A stretch of 64,000 nucleotides of DNA, taken from Nymphaea colorata (Eukaryota; Streptophyta; Magnoliopsida; Nymphaeales; Nymphaeaceae). The stretch lies in NCBI RefSeq assembly GCF_008831285.2, contig NC_045148.1, positions 18,591,002 to 18,655,001 of the forward strand, written 5' to 3'. Of this stretch, positions 1-12,000 are shown piece after piece. How positions within the stretch are numbered: the stretch's first letter is position 1; every line of letters begins with the position of its first letter. Position numbers and translations under genes: made by a program. The notes beneath the pieces were generated by a model, which was not told the DNA's origin, searched no databases, and saw nothing but the letters and a program-made list of their open reading frames with translations.

Positions 1-340
1 TAAAGTGTTATTTTTTTTTAATCTATCCTTACAAATATAATCTTAAAGATAGGTTGACAGAAAATATATATGAGATTGATCATTTCTTGGGTTTTACTAG
101 TGTTTTCATAATTACCAAAAATGAATGACTATCATTGCATCAACATTTTGATTACAGAAAATTCAACTTTTTTCGTAAAAACAACTTGACTCAAAGCATG
201 TTTTATACCAAAATTGTTTTTATAAATATATTAGGATGCTTATATTTTATTTCAAATATTTTTGAAGCAAAATATTTAAGTGTCTGGTTTTAGCCAATTT
301 CTCTCTTTCTCTCTCTATCTCTCTATGTCTTCTCTCTCCT

Positions 341-385
<45 letters not shown>

Positions 386-1189
386 TGGCCTTGACTTATG
401 TGGTCTAGGTAATTATACTCTTATGTGTGTGTGTGATTTGCAATATAATATTAATAAATATATTAATTGATGTGTGAACAATCTTGATCCATCTAATCAT
501 CACGATTTGATAGTTCACACATAAAGACATGCACAAGCGGTTCCTAGCCCAATAATGTAAAGGTCATTGATTAACTATTGTACATGGACGACCTATTTGT
601 TGTTCATATGGCTTGTGGTGCTGCATAATAGTTTTTGCTTTCTTTTGTGCTCATGTACACAAATATGCATTGATGACATGTTCTCAGCAAGCAATAGTCT
701 TTAATTGATCTTTTTCCTTTAACATAAGTTGTAATTTTTGTTCCTTTCTTGTATTAAAAATCCCTAATCACACATGCCTGTCTTCAGAATGGCTTAAGAT
801 TGGCTGACAATTGACACTATTAAATAATTCACACAATTTAGGAGATATTTAGGAGAACCTGGAGATACGTCACAGGAGAATTAAAACCAACACCATACAA
901 TTAATGAATCCCAACCAACCTCACAGGCTCCACAATAAAAAAAAATATGGGTACATTTTTGATTTCTTTTAAGGGTACTTGAACATCAGTTATATTGGAG
1001 TTCAATTTTGAATAATAAGCTTGTATTCTTTTTAGTTATGTATCATAATCCAAGAGAAAGGCAGGATGGGAGGTTCAATTGATCTTAAGTCCATTAGGGA
1101 GCAATTACTGCTATTGTGTCATGCATTAACATTATCTAATTATTTTGTGCTCGCTAATCATGTTTAATATTGTTGAATGGTTGAATTAG
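1..1189 (+). other. Last intron (3' part) of LRR receptor kinase copy A
   Basis: Non-coding sequence that leads into the copy A kinase exon through an AG acceptor at 1188-1189. Positions about 390-800 match the intron of copy B (about 15250-15690). Positions 1-230 match, inverted, the intron start region of copy C (27090-27320). So this is the conserved last intron of the gene family, with exon 1 of copy A lying left of the window. It contains a CT tract followed by (TA)n at about 300-386. Copy B carries a 283-bp MITE in this intron; copy A has the empty site near 1000-1010. Confidence 0.75.
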
Positions 1190-1550
1190 AATTTGGATGG
1201 CTGGAAAGGTGTCAACCAAAGCCGATGTCTACAGCTATGGAATTCTCCTCCTTGAGGTGTTTACTGGAAGAAAGCCTACTGATGAACAGTTTGATGGGTA
1301 TTTTAGTTTGACGGAAAGGGTGGCTGAAGCATTTCCTGTTGCAATTTCAGATGTCATTGACAGCAATCTTCTAAAAGAAAGCAAGAATATTGCAACTGAC
1401 AGATCAGTTGCTGTCAATGATATGCTAGTGATGATCATGGAGATAGGCCTGTCATATTCAATGGTGTCACCAAATGAGAGAATGGACATGAAGGAAGTGG
1501 TTATACGGCTGAGAAGGATATGACAGAAAACAAGAATGATAGAAGGATAA
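1190..1550 (+). pseudogene. LRR receptor-like kinase copy A, last exon (kinase C-lobe), broken
   Basis: This is the last exon of an EFR/Xa21-type (LRR-RLK subfamily XII) receptor kinase and encodes the C-lobe of the cytoplasmic Ser/Thr kinase domain. Visible motifs are MAGKVSTKADVYSYGILLLE (subdomain IX, invariant D and G), FTGRKPTDEQFDG, and the end of the domain with SPNERMDMKEVV. Two lesions are seen against copies B and D. One G is missing just after the splice acceptor (GAATTTGG-ATG where B and D have GGGATG), which shifts the frame relative to exon 1. A TGA at 1521-1523 stands where B has CGA; the family stop TAA is at 1548-1550, nine codons later. The exon body is otherwise open. Exon 1 is outside the window, so the state of the rest is unknown. 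Confidence 0.85.
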
Positions 1551-2277
1551 TTCAAATATATGCATTATACAATGAGGTTTAATTCCAGGGAGCGACCAGC
1601 CATTGGCTAAAAAGGTCAGAAGGCGGATTCCAATAGGCTAAATAGTTGGAGGTGGAAATGTAGTTTGATTGCTTTCATTGAGAGCTCTCACTTGCATTGC
1701 TCAATTACAGTTGCATATAGGATTGAATAAAGGTATGCTTAAGATGATTGTGTGTTCTATTCCTAAGGCATTTGGGTGACCAATCTTGTAGAACAACTCG
1801 CACATTTCCAGTGCAAGTTATGTGAAAGAGGCTTGAAACTTTGTCCATTATTGCAGTTTGTGCCTTGTTCTAAGGACACCTCAATAGCCATAGTTCACAT
1901 AAATCCTTTCAATTTTCTAAAATTTTGATGTACTATATCCTGAGCACAATTTCTCAAACCTACCATAAAAATGCACAACAAGAAGAATCAACAAAAATAT
2001 ACAATTCCAGTAAGTTTATATTAATGTACAATCAGCATCATACACATGAAATGAACAAGTGGGGACAAGACATTCCAATTAATGAACGGCTCCTTCTGAT
2101 TCCATCAATCATTGAAGGGAGAGAGAGAGAGATAGAGAAGAAGAAGAATAAGAAAAAGAAGAAAAATTCCTTAAATAATTAAGAAAGCTGATGAAGAATC
2201 ACCAATAAATTATCAGGGGAATGGAAGCTACACCAACCGGGACTCTTCTCTTCAAAACAATTTCCTAATAGCAAAAA

Positions 2278-3305
<1,028 letters not shown>

Positions 3306-3599
3306 AGGTTTTATTTTCATATCAAGTCCAAATATGACTTTTAAATGTACAATTAAATCTGTGTTCCATTGTAATATGTTAAGAACTGGCTTCCAAAAAA
3401 TACTTTATCGAAAGAAAAGCACTTCAATGAGGAGGATGAGAATTATATGCTGTGAGCATCATTGTGATATTGGAGCATGTCATATATAATGGCCCTCTAA
3501 CAAAGGACCATTGGTACTTGGTAAAGAAGTTAAAACTTTATAAAGTGAAGGAAGGAAATTCTTTTTAGAGGAAAGTATTTCATAATCTTTGATCAAGAC

Positions 3600-4007
3600 A
3601 CTTATATATAGAGAGAGAGATAATGATTTTTAAAAGAGAGAAAATATAGATATAGAAAAAGTAAAAGAGCAAGAGATTTTAAGCGAAAATTAAGAGAGAG
3701 AAAAATAAGGATTTATAAGTGACTGGAAGGAAATAAAGCGAAAAACTAGTAGAAGAGAGAGATGTTAAGAGAAAAACTAGTAGAAGAGCAAGAGATTTTA
3801 AGAGAAAAATGAGAGAGTGAGGGAGAGATATAAATATTTTTAAGAGAGAAGAAAACTATAGAAGAGCAGGGGAGTTTAAGAGAAAAATGTGTGCAAGAGG
3901 GAGAGAGTAAAGATTTTGAAAAGAGAGAAAAAAAATTAAAGAGAGAAAAACTAGTAGAATAGCAAAAGACTTTAAGAAGAAAGTGTGTGTGTCTGTGTGT
4001 GTGAGAG

Positions 4008-4038
<31 letters not shown>

Positions 4039-4190
4039 TGTAAAGATTTTTGAGGGAGAGAAAAGAAATAGAGAAGGGAAAATTCGTAAAGAGAGATGTT
4101 AAGAGATTAATCATAGGGATATAGAGATATAAAGATTATAAGAGAAAAAAAGAAAAATTGAGAAAGACCGAATAAAAGAAGGAAGAAAAA
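3600..4190. repeat. Long polypurine tract (GA-rich), flank of copy A
   Basis: About 590 bases almost free of C and T-poor, built from degenerate units such as 'agagagaaaaactagtaga' and 'agagcaagagattttaagag'. Homologous tracts lie at 17935-18310 (+) and, as polypyrimidine on the + strand, at 61200-61770. It behaves like a decayed minisatellite carried along with the kinase 3' flank. Confidence 0.85.
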
Positions 4191-4626
4191 ATGATCTATT
4201 AACGTGATATTTTAACCCCTCTTTTTCTTTTTATATAGAAATTAAGATTTGGGAGATGATTTCCAAAATTTTCAACTTCAATAATTTTATCTAGGCAAGA
4301 GAGGAAATTGGGCTCATGGATGGAGAACTTATTTTTGAATTTTTTAAAAAAATAAGATAAATATATATATATATAGACAAAATTAAAAATATTTCATTTA
4401 CTCTTATTATTGCAAAAAAGTATGCCTTTCCCACCATTGGGTGCGGGAGAGAGAGGGAGACTAAACTATAAAAGAAAAAAACAACTATCAGTGAAGAAGG
4501 CTTCTCTTGTGCTTCAATCCCGTTAGGAAGTCACTCTTTTAAAGGTGGATCACTCTTTTAAGACTACTAGTAGGATGATCAATAGGTATTTTATCAATGG
4601 AATGAGGATTTGAAAGATGTCAAAAC

Positions 4627-4824
4627 CAGGGGCGAAGAGAGGATTTTTTTTTTCAAGGGCAGGCCAAATGGTCCAACAAACTTATCCGGGTGGGGGCAAA
4701 CTAAACCCCAATCCAAAAAATGCTTACGCAACTAAAAATTTTCAATTTTTTTAATGTAATTTTTTTTTTTCAATTAGCTGGGGTGGGGCCACGGTCTAAG
4801 CAGCCCCCCCTCTCTCTGCCCTTG
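4627..4824. mobile_element. hAT-type MITE with 8-bp target duplication
   Basis: A 198-bp element with imperfect terminal inverted repeats: CAGGGGCGAAGAGAGG at the left, and CAAGGGCAGAGAGAGG read from the right. It is flanked by identical 8-bp duplications GTCAAAAC at 4619-4626 and 4825-4832. An 8-bp duplication and a CAGGGGCG-like end are typical of non-autonomous hAT elements. The matching places in the flanks of copy B (about 18793) and copy D (about 60985) are empty, which confirms the boundaries and shows insertion after the flank was duplicated. Confidence 0.9.
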
Positions 4825-5905
4825 GTCAAAACTAATCGTAGCGATAATACTAAAATGCATTTAACATCTATCTATGCATAGTGTTTTTCCTGAGTTGGAC
4901 AATCCCCAACCTCAAAAATCAATATAAAAGAAAAAAAATCCCACCACAAGCTCTCATCCACATCGTTCATCCATCTATCAATAGAAAAATCAACTAGCCA
5001 TACATGCACATTATTTACTCATAGAGATGTAATGAAGGCATATGTTCAATGGAAGGTAAAAAAAGAAAAAAAAACATATCATGCCTATTTGAGTTTTTCA
5101 AATAAACAAGACTTGGCTTCACATTGCTCATGCTTCTGGTGCATTCAAGAGTGGCTCTTGGCTCTAAGTAAGAAATTCTTACATGGCCATGGGGAGATGA
5201 TAAAGGAAAAGCAAGAGAAAATGAGATTACATGCCTCAAGATGGTATAGTTCAAGAAGAGATGAGTCCTTTACTTTAAGAAACAATGAAGCTTCCAAAAT
5301 GAGAACTCTGAAGAAGCTTTCCAAGGGTCTGCCAGGTGGTCCCCTTTCGATTGGTTGAAGATGAAGGTTGGAAAAGAAGGAGAACCCAAAGGTTGAATAT
5401 AAAGGAGTGTTGAAAGAGTGAGAGAAGAATAGATGAAGGAAGAGTGATCCCAAGCTCTTAGTTAGAGGGCTCAGGGAGTTCCTCAAAGGTCAGCTTATAC
5501 CCAAGGATCAAGATGTGGGGGTATTTATAAAAATAAATAAAGCCAAAATTCAACGTTTGAAAGAGTTTTAATTTCTCAAGATTTATCATGAATTTTTTAT
5601 TTTTGAATTATTTTTATTTTTATTTTGTTTTATATGTTTTGACTTGTGGAGATTAGCCCTTGGCCCAGCAAACACCCTTTGGAGACATTGACAAGTGCTT
5701 TATGGGGCCGTGCACTCTCAACCGTAGCACTCGATAGCACCATGCACCCTAGGCCAGAGTGCACGGCAGGCCCTGCACCCTATGCCAGAGCACTTAGTAG
5801 TGCACCAAGTGCTATAGGCAGTGCACCAACCGCTGCCAAAAGATGGCGCAAGGGGGGAAATTGAGGGTGCCCTTTGCCCCCTGCTATCCCAGGTAGGTCC
5901 CATCC

Positions 5906-6950
5906 AAAAAAAAAGTTTAACGACAAAAATATGTAATTCTTTTAAGAGGTAAAGTATTCCTGTTATAAAGCGGATCTGGCTTCATTTTTTATGATTACAG
6001 GTCCCTTTTTGATCCGGATCTAATTTCCTTGAATGGGAAGGTCCCAGATCGATGTTGAAGGTTGGATCATGGATTAGATAGGTGCTTAGGCTTGAAATAT
6101 GGATTGTACATCCAGCTTTGGATTATAAAGCTGAGTTGAATTGAAAAGCGATGGGGAGCAATGATGTTGAGAATTGATCCTTGGGGTCGATTCAAACATT
6201 TGAGTCTGAATTATTTCTTTTTATCTAGATTTTTGGTTTTTTGATCTAATGTAGACCTGTGGGCGATTTTGTGAATCTATTTTCCTATTTTGGGCATGAT
6301 TTTGATTCTCTAGTCCATAAGAGTTTTAACCTTTTTTTTTATCTAGGGCATGATTTCGGATCTGTAGGTTGGAATTATATTTAGATGTGGACCTGAGGTT
6401 CCATTTTGGATCTGAACCTTTGAACTTGGATCTGAATTTGGCACTAAGGCTTAGTTTTAGATCTAGAGCTCAGTGTTAGATCCAGATTGGGATCTAGGGA
6501 TCTATTTTTTTATCTAAAGTTGGGATTTGGATCCAAATCTGGATCTAAGGCTGGGCTTTTGGATCTTGACTTGGGAGTTTGGATTGGGTTTAGATCTAGA
6601 TATGACATGAATTGTCAGCCTAGATTGAGGTAGGGCCTGGGTTGGAAGTTTACATTTAAATTCAGATGAGTTCCAATTGGTAACCAAATTAGAGGGTAAT
6701 TGGATCAGAACTGTGATAAATTGAAGTATTTGAGACCCAAAATTGTTGAAAATAATTGTGAAAACGCTAAATATATATTAACCTTGAAAATTTGGGGGTA
6801 ATTACAATGTTCAGCCAATTTATTAGGATCCAGTAGAATCTCAATGGGGAGCTGTCAAGAGAATATTAAGATTCTTAATAGCTACTGTTCATTATGGTCT
6901 AATCTTCAATGTTCAAACCACCCAAGAACAAAGATGTTCATATGTATAGC
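5906..6950. other. No gene recognised; 'ggatct'-rich stretch
   Basis: From about 6000 to 6720 the sequence is full of short variants of 'ggatct', 'gatctgga' and 'ttggatc', with no lasting open frame. This looks like a low-complexity, diverged short repeat. I see no TE coding motif in it. Copies A and B of the kinase flank stop resembling each other at about 5905. Confidence 0.5.
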
Positions 6951-6999
6951 GATGCGGATGGGGCGGAATGCCCAAATGTTTGATCAATGGTCAACGTTT

Positions 7000-7400
7000 A
7001 TGCAGCCTTCTTGGGAGTGAATTTTGTTGCAGGAAGTTCAAAGAAACAGCAAGTTGTTTCTCAGTCTAGCATAGAGGCTGATCGGACGTCATGCATTGGC
7101 CTACATGGCAGATGATGCAACGTGGTAGACAGTTTTCTAGTTGAACTTGGAATAAGAACAAAAAAGTCTGCCATCCATATGGTGTGACAATGTGAGTGCG
7201 AAATATTTTTCAACTTTTTCATAAGCTCTCATGACTATCATGTTAATCGAAGCAAGCTTAACGTAGGAGCATCCTTATCGGCCCAGCACCTAAGGGTTTG
7301 GTACCTCTTTCTTGGACAGAGAGAAAGTTGTGTGCACCATGGGCAGGTTACATACTAAAGGATGGAAGGACATTTTGGTCATCTGTTTAAAAGAAATGTC
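7000..7400 (+). pseudogene. Ty1-copia RNase H relic
   Basis: Translation from 7011 gives SSKKQQVVSQSSIEAD, the hallmark of the copia RNase H domain (usually SSKKQ..V..SS.EAEY). After a frameshift come LVELGIRTKK and then, in another frame, WCDNVSAKYF, matching the usual LL.ELG......WCDN..A sequence near the end of the copia polyprotein. At least one stop (after GLHGR) and two frame changes break it. No integrase or RT is visible next to it, so it is a 3' fragment of a dead element. Confidence 0.8.
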
Positions 7401-7469
7401 CTTTACAATCTTTTTATTTTTTTCATTTTTATTTTTGTCTTTATAAAAAGTTTTTTTTCTGTGTGAACC

Positions 7470-8355
7470 AAGTGTATTTTAGTTATTAACCATAGTTGGG
7501 CACTAAAATTTATGCACCAGTATGGCGCATATAATTAGGTTTGCTATTTGAGGCTTCCCTTCTCAGTTTAGATGGCCCTATTTGTTCACTGAGTGAAGTA
7601 TTGCAGCATTTCTTGGACAACCCATGGCATGATGTAACTTCTTCAGTGACACACGGGACCTCAGTCTTGCCCCTTAGTTCTCTTTCAGCTGGTGGAAGAG
7701 GCAAAACCAGCTTTAATTCCTAACCACAATTACTGATGTTCAATGAGTCGAGCCAACTCTTGTTCACTCTTGACCTCTCTTAGTTAAACTCGGATCGAGC
7801 TCAACTCATCTGATAAACAAGTTGTGTTCGGGTTAAAGTTAAGTAAACGAGTAGAGTTCAAGCTTGGCAAGCTCAACTTACGTAAACTTGAGTAAGATCA
7901 CTTGAGTAACATCAATAAGATAACATGTAAAAGATTATTTAGAATATCATCACGACAATAAACAGCTACATCGGATTTCCTACTTGCTAGCAAGTTCCAA
8001 TTCTCAAATTCTAATCTGGTTGTTTCTACTCGTGTTCAAATTGATTTTTTTTTTTTAAATAATGGCCTGGCTAAGCTTCAGCCCAATCTTGGCCTGAGTT
8101 CAGCATCAGCAGTTTGAGTTCGAGCCAAATTCGAGCCAACAGATATAAGTATATCGTAACTTGTCTCCGCATATGCTTATATCTCATCTTGATCTTGGGT
8201 ACCATTTGGCAACAATAACAGTATGTAACTATTCCATATATTCTGTCCCAAATATTATGCACATTTATGTAAGATTATGTTACAACATTCCATGAATCCC
8301 CCACCCTAAATATGAGGGCAGATACATACAACAATAATATACTGTTGTGCTTACC
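7470..8355. other. No gene recognised
   Basis: The stretch 7541-7723 is open for 60 codons but resembles nothing I know. From 7740 to 8130 there is sequence rich in variants of 'gagctcaa' and 'cgagcca', similar in style to the first part of the repeat block at 21880-22080. No domain signature is visible. Confidence 0.4.
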
Positions 8356-8359
8356 AGTT

Positions 8360-9310
8360 GACCCCTACTTCCTCCTTTGTTTCTAGAGTTGCAAGCATCT
8401 AAATGATATTTTCGTTATTATTATTTTTTGGAGCTAGATTTGGTGGTTATTGGCTTGCATGAGCTTATCTTCCACAGGTATATATGTTTGTGTTATTTTT
8501 AGTCTTATGTGAAATAATTGCTTATTTGTGTGCTTTAACTTTTGTATGCTGGATTCCTGTCATTCCAGTAACATAGTGATCCAAATACAAGAATCTGTAA
8601 GTGATGGTCACATCAACTGGATCAGTGATTTATTATCAGCTATAATATGTATGACCAATCACCAGGTTTGATTACTCACATGAAGCAAGATACGAGCATC
8701 AGAAATGTATGTGCAGCATACTAAGTGCGTGACTGAATTTTTATACTCTTGTACAGGCCTGAATGTGACAAACAACATTCAGGAAGCACTTCTATAAAAG
8801 TGAGATCCATTTAATTGATCAAAACATCAATAGAATATGTTACAAAACATTGCCAAAGGAAGCTCAATAAATTTTCTTTTGTTGCTGTGACTTTCAATTG
8901 TTGATTTTTTGCTTTTGCCTTTATATTATTGGGTAAATCATTAAGCTATGTTCATGCATTTATGACTTTCGATTGTTGATTTTTGGCTTTTGCCTTTATA
9001 TTGTTGGGTAAATCATTAAGCTATGTTCATGCATTGAGATATGGCACCCCTGACTATTAAAATTCCACATCTTACAAGATATTATGTATCAAGCCAAAAT
9101 TACTAGTAGTACTTTAGACAGACCAACAGTTACAATACACACCAGGGACGGATGCACGGCGCCAGCAGGGGGCTTGGCCCCCTACCCCCAAATTTAAAAA
9201 AAAATCAAACATTGATATGTAATTTTCATAAATTTTATTTTAATGTATATAAAAAAATTGAAAAATTCTATTTTGGTCTGTATTAAAATTTTGAAACTAT
9301 AGTTTGGTTC
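8360..9310. repeat. Duplicated segment, inverted copy at about 32550-33540
   Basis: Several stretches match the reverse complement of 32550-33540: the region around 'gatccaaatacaagaatctg', 'gaccaatcaccaggtttgattactc', 'gcctgaatgtgacaaacaa', and the 'gggcttggccccctacc' stretch near 9165. Between 8890 and 9040 there is also a local direct duplication of about 72 bp ('tgactttcgattgttgattttt' occurs twice). No coding frame is convincing. Confidence 0.75.
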
Positions 9311-9329
9311 TGACACACACATTTTAACA

Positions 9330-9960
9330 TATAGAGCACTGATATGATTGTGCAAGTAATGTTGATCTTGATTTTCTTGTAGATTAAATATTTGAGTACT
9401 GGTCATGCTATGAGTTGCCAAAGAAATGATTGTCAAATAATATGCTTTTCGGCTCCTTCAGTGTCACGTAGAAATTAAGCTCTCTTTTTGTGCAGTTTAA
9501 CTGCTAACATGTATCTGTGCGTTTTGCTTTGTTTCTTTTTGTGTGCTTTTGAACGGTTGAGTCAATTTTTGGCAAACATCACTGTGAATATCAGCATTAA
9601 TTGCAACTCTCCTGATCTTTCTACATTGTACAGATTGATTTTGCTGGGGACCTAATCCCCAGCAAGCTGTTCATGCAACATAAATTCTGCCTTTGACTAG
9701 CAAGTAAACCAATCAAATGACAGAGCATTTCTTTCACTTCTGTTTTGAGAAATTTGGTGGTGATTCTGCGGTCGACTGCTGAATGTTTGTTTCTTGGTCC
9801 TGATCCAACAGCAGCAGGATGCATTACGTGCCTCAAATTAATCCTGAAGTTCTTTCTTGAATTCAAAAGTTCCAGCATAACCGAGAAACCATTTCTAAAC
9901 GAGGTACTACGCATAAGCAACTACTTGGTTGAACTGTTAAATTTCCATAGAATAGATGCT
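9330..9960. repeat. Duplicated segment, inverted copy at 47300-47800
   Basis: This segment interrupts the duplication described for 8360-9310, which resumes at about 10118. Its reverse complement is found at 47300-47800. Around 9640-9675 it holds 'gctggggacctaatccccagc', a near-perfect hairpin. The 47.5-kb copy of this part resembles the 3' end of the LINE at 38817 ('gtagggggc(t/c)taa(c/t)cccc'), so a LINE 3' UTR may be included. The open frames on either strand (72 and 99 codons) match nothing I recognise. Confidence 0.6.
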
Positions 9961-10033
9961 TGATCCATGCAAATGCTAACGAAATTCTGTTTTTATCTTA
10001 ATTTTTAAATTTTGGAGATACGTAAATGGTAGT

Positions 10034-10055
10034 CATGGATATCACCAGTTGCTTA

Positions 10056-10121
<66 letters not shown>

Positions 10122-10143
10122 TAAGCAACTGGTGATAGCCATG
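10034..10143. repeat. Long inverted repeat around (TA)n
   Basis: The arm 10034-10060 ('catggatatcaccagttgct' and on) is repeated inverted at 10117-10143, with one mismatch in about 27 positions. The arms flank about 56 bases of nearly pure (TA)n, so a long cruciform could form. The right arm belongs to a repeat also present, inverted, near 32470-32490. Confidence 0.85.
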
Positions 10144-10600
10144 CCTGTCCGGTACGTGCACGAAAAGGAGTTGAAGGTTTACTGCTTTGGAAAGTGTTGG
10201 ATTCACAGTTCTATGTCCAGCGGCACGGCTGTTTACATGGAGCAGACTTTTTATTGGTGTAACCGATACCTTAGTTCCCTTTGCCACTTTTCAACTCTAT
10301 TCAATTTCAAACCAAAGTTGTCAATTGTTAACTTTTTTTTTATATATCCAAAATTAGGTTTCTACCATAAACATGAATATCTTTTTTCTTTTTAAACAGC
10401 GAGGTCTTTCTATCTTATAATACAGCGAGCATGAAAAATAAAATACAAAAAAAATATATGGAAACTTTTTAAAAAAATTGAAAAAAATATGAAAAAGACA
10501 GCAAAACCACGTTTTCCATTTTGGCACTTTTTCAGAAAAGATAATCGTTTTGCCATTTTATTCAGTGGACTTAATTTTTGTGTTTTATAATTGTTTCTTC
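10118..10600 (+). repeat. Dispersed repeat, copies at about 11980-12385 (-) and 32050-32500 (-)
   Basis: Shared landmarks, read on this strand, are 'gatagccatgcctgtc', 'tccagcggcac(g/a)gctg', 'tttcaactctattca', 'ggtttctaccata' and 'catgaaaaataaaata'. The copy at 11980-12385 sits directly upstream of the broken 5' end of kinase copy B. No protein motif is visible. The family end may be the 'ttaagcaactggtgatagcc' sequence. Confidence 0.7.
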
Positions 10601-12000
10601 AAAAAAAAAAGGATGCACTTATGATTATATTTACTACCTAATTTTGGTTGTCATCTCTCCCAACCTATATGTAACTGGTGGTTGTCGTCAGTCATGAAAT
10701 GTTTGCTTCTGCGTCGTTGCTTGATTAATATAATAGCATTCAGATGAACCTGTCTCAATCTTTGGGGCAAATTCATGGGACACTAACAAAGTGTTTCAAC
10801 CATCAAATGATCCTTAAGTTATAATGCACACCAAGCTTTTATAGGCTCCTCAAGAATATAGTTATGTCTTTGATCTATTAGAAAACCTAGTGGCAACTGA
10901 CCTTATCATGAAGCAATTATATTTAACCCCATAAAAAAGTTTTACACTGACATGTCACTACAACAAAAAAAAATGTTATTAAGCAAAATCAAAACCATGG
11001 CGAATACACCAAAACATCGTGGTTAAAGATGTTTTCAGCCATGGTCTTCCTCATGGCTACTTAACTAAAGTAGTTGTGGTAATAACCCTAGCGGAAACTG
11101 ACCTTTTGCCATGGTTTTGACTGTGGCTGTTGCATCTAAGCAAATAGGATATTAAATGCCTGATGAGTATTTTACTTAGATTGACTCATTGAAGCCTTTG
11201 GCATTCAAGACGCTGCCCGAGTAGCTCACTGATAAATGCAGCTAACTCACTCAATATAAGTTGATTCTTTGGAGGTCTTCGTTAGGAAATTCTACTTAAT
11301 CCTCCTCATATTTGGATCCAAGATAAGCCTAAGGTCTGAACCTGACTTTTATATATGATTGCATCTTTGCATAAAGAAAAAAAAAATTAAAAATCTAAAT
11401 TTCATTTCAGAAAAAATGAATTGAAGAATATAAAAATTAATGTACAATAAAAAATTTTATAACTAGTAAGAAATATCGCATAAGGAAAGAATGATGTCGA
11501 GTTTGACCACTGAATGGAAGCATTTAAGATACTGGAAATGCATGTCTCGTCCCTTTCGAGCCGATTCATCAACGATTAATTTCCTATCCTATTTTGAGTC
11601 AATGGACACTCAACATGCACAGCTAGCTAGCCATCGTGGTCTGATTGCGATGTGGGAAAAATCAGCTTTTGAATCAAGTGGATGAAGTTACTAAGCAGCT
11701 TCCATGTGCTGGTCGATCCCGTGATTTAAATGATTTGGTTGTGAATCAGCACAAAATATGAAAATTATAATCTTTTTAAAAATAAATAGACAACCTATAA
11801 ATGATAACAAAAAACAATAATTTTTTTAAAAACGGATGGACTAGATCAAATTGATTTAGCATAGATTTGAACGAGCCACCCGATTCAAGCAATTTTTTGG
11901 AAAAAAAAGGCCACACCAACGAAACGCTTTTTTCCAGTTTTTTTTTTCCCTTTTCTTCGTTCAAGACATTTTTTCATACTTTTTATTGCTAAACTGCTCA
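10601..12000. other. No gene recognised, apart from a CACTA-like end
   Basis: The stretch holds diverged AT-rich sequence. A 64-codon frame at 11491-11685 has no recognisable features. A CACTA-type terminus is listed separately at 10956. Confidence 0.4.
10956..11150 (+). mobile_element. CACTA (CMC-EnSpm) terminus
   Basis: CACTACAACAAAAAAAAATG at 10956 matches the usual plant CACTA terminal inverted repeat. It is followed by copies of 'accatgg', 'gccatgg' and 'ttttgccatggttttgactg', which fit the short subterminal repeats of such elements. I could not find the opposite end nearby, so the right border is approximate. Confidence 0.6.

Noticed and set aside
3746-4114. 122-codon minus-strand frame rich in S, F and L
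   Set aside because: It translates the polypurine tract; no codon bias or motif is present.
5032-5358. 108-codon frame with basic composition
   Set aside because: It lies in the duplicated kinase flank and the matching part of copy B (18907-19224) does not keep the frame, so coding use is not supported.
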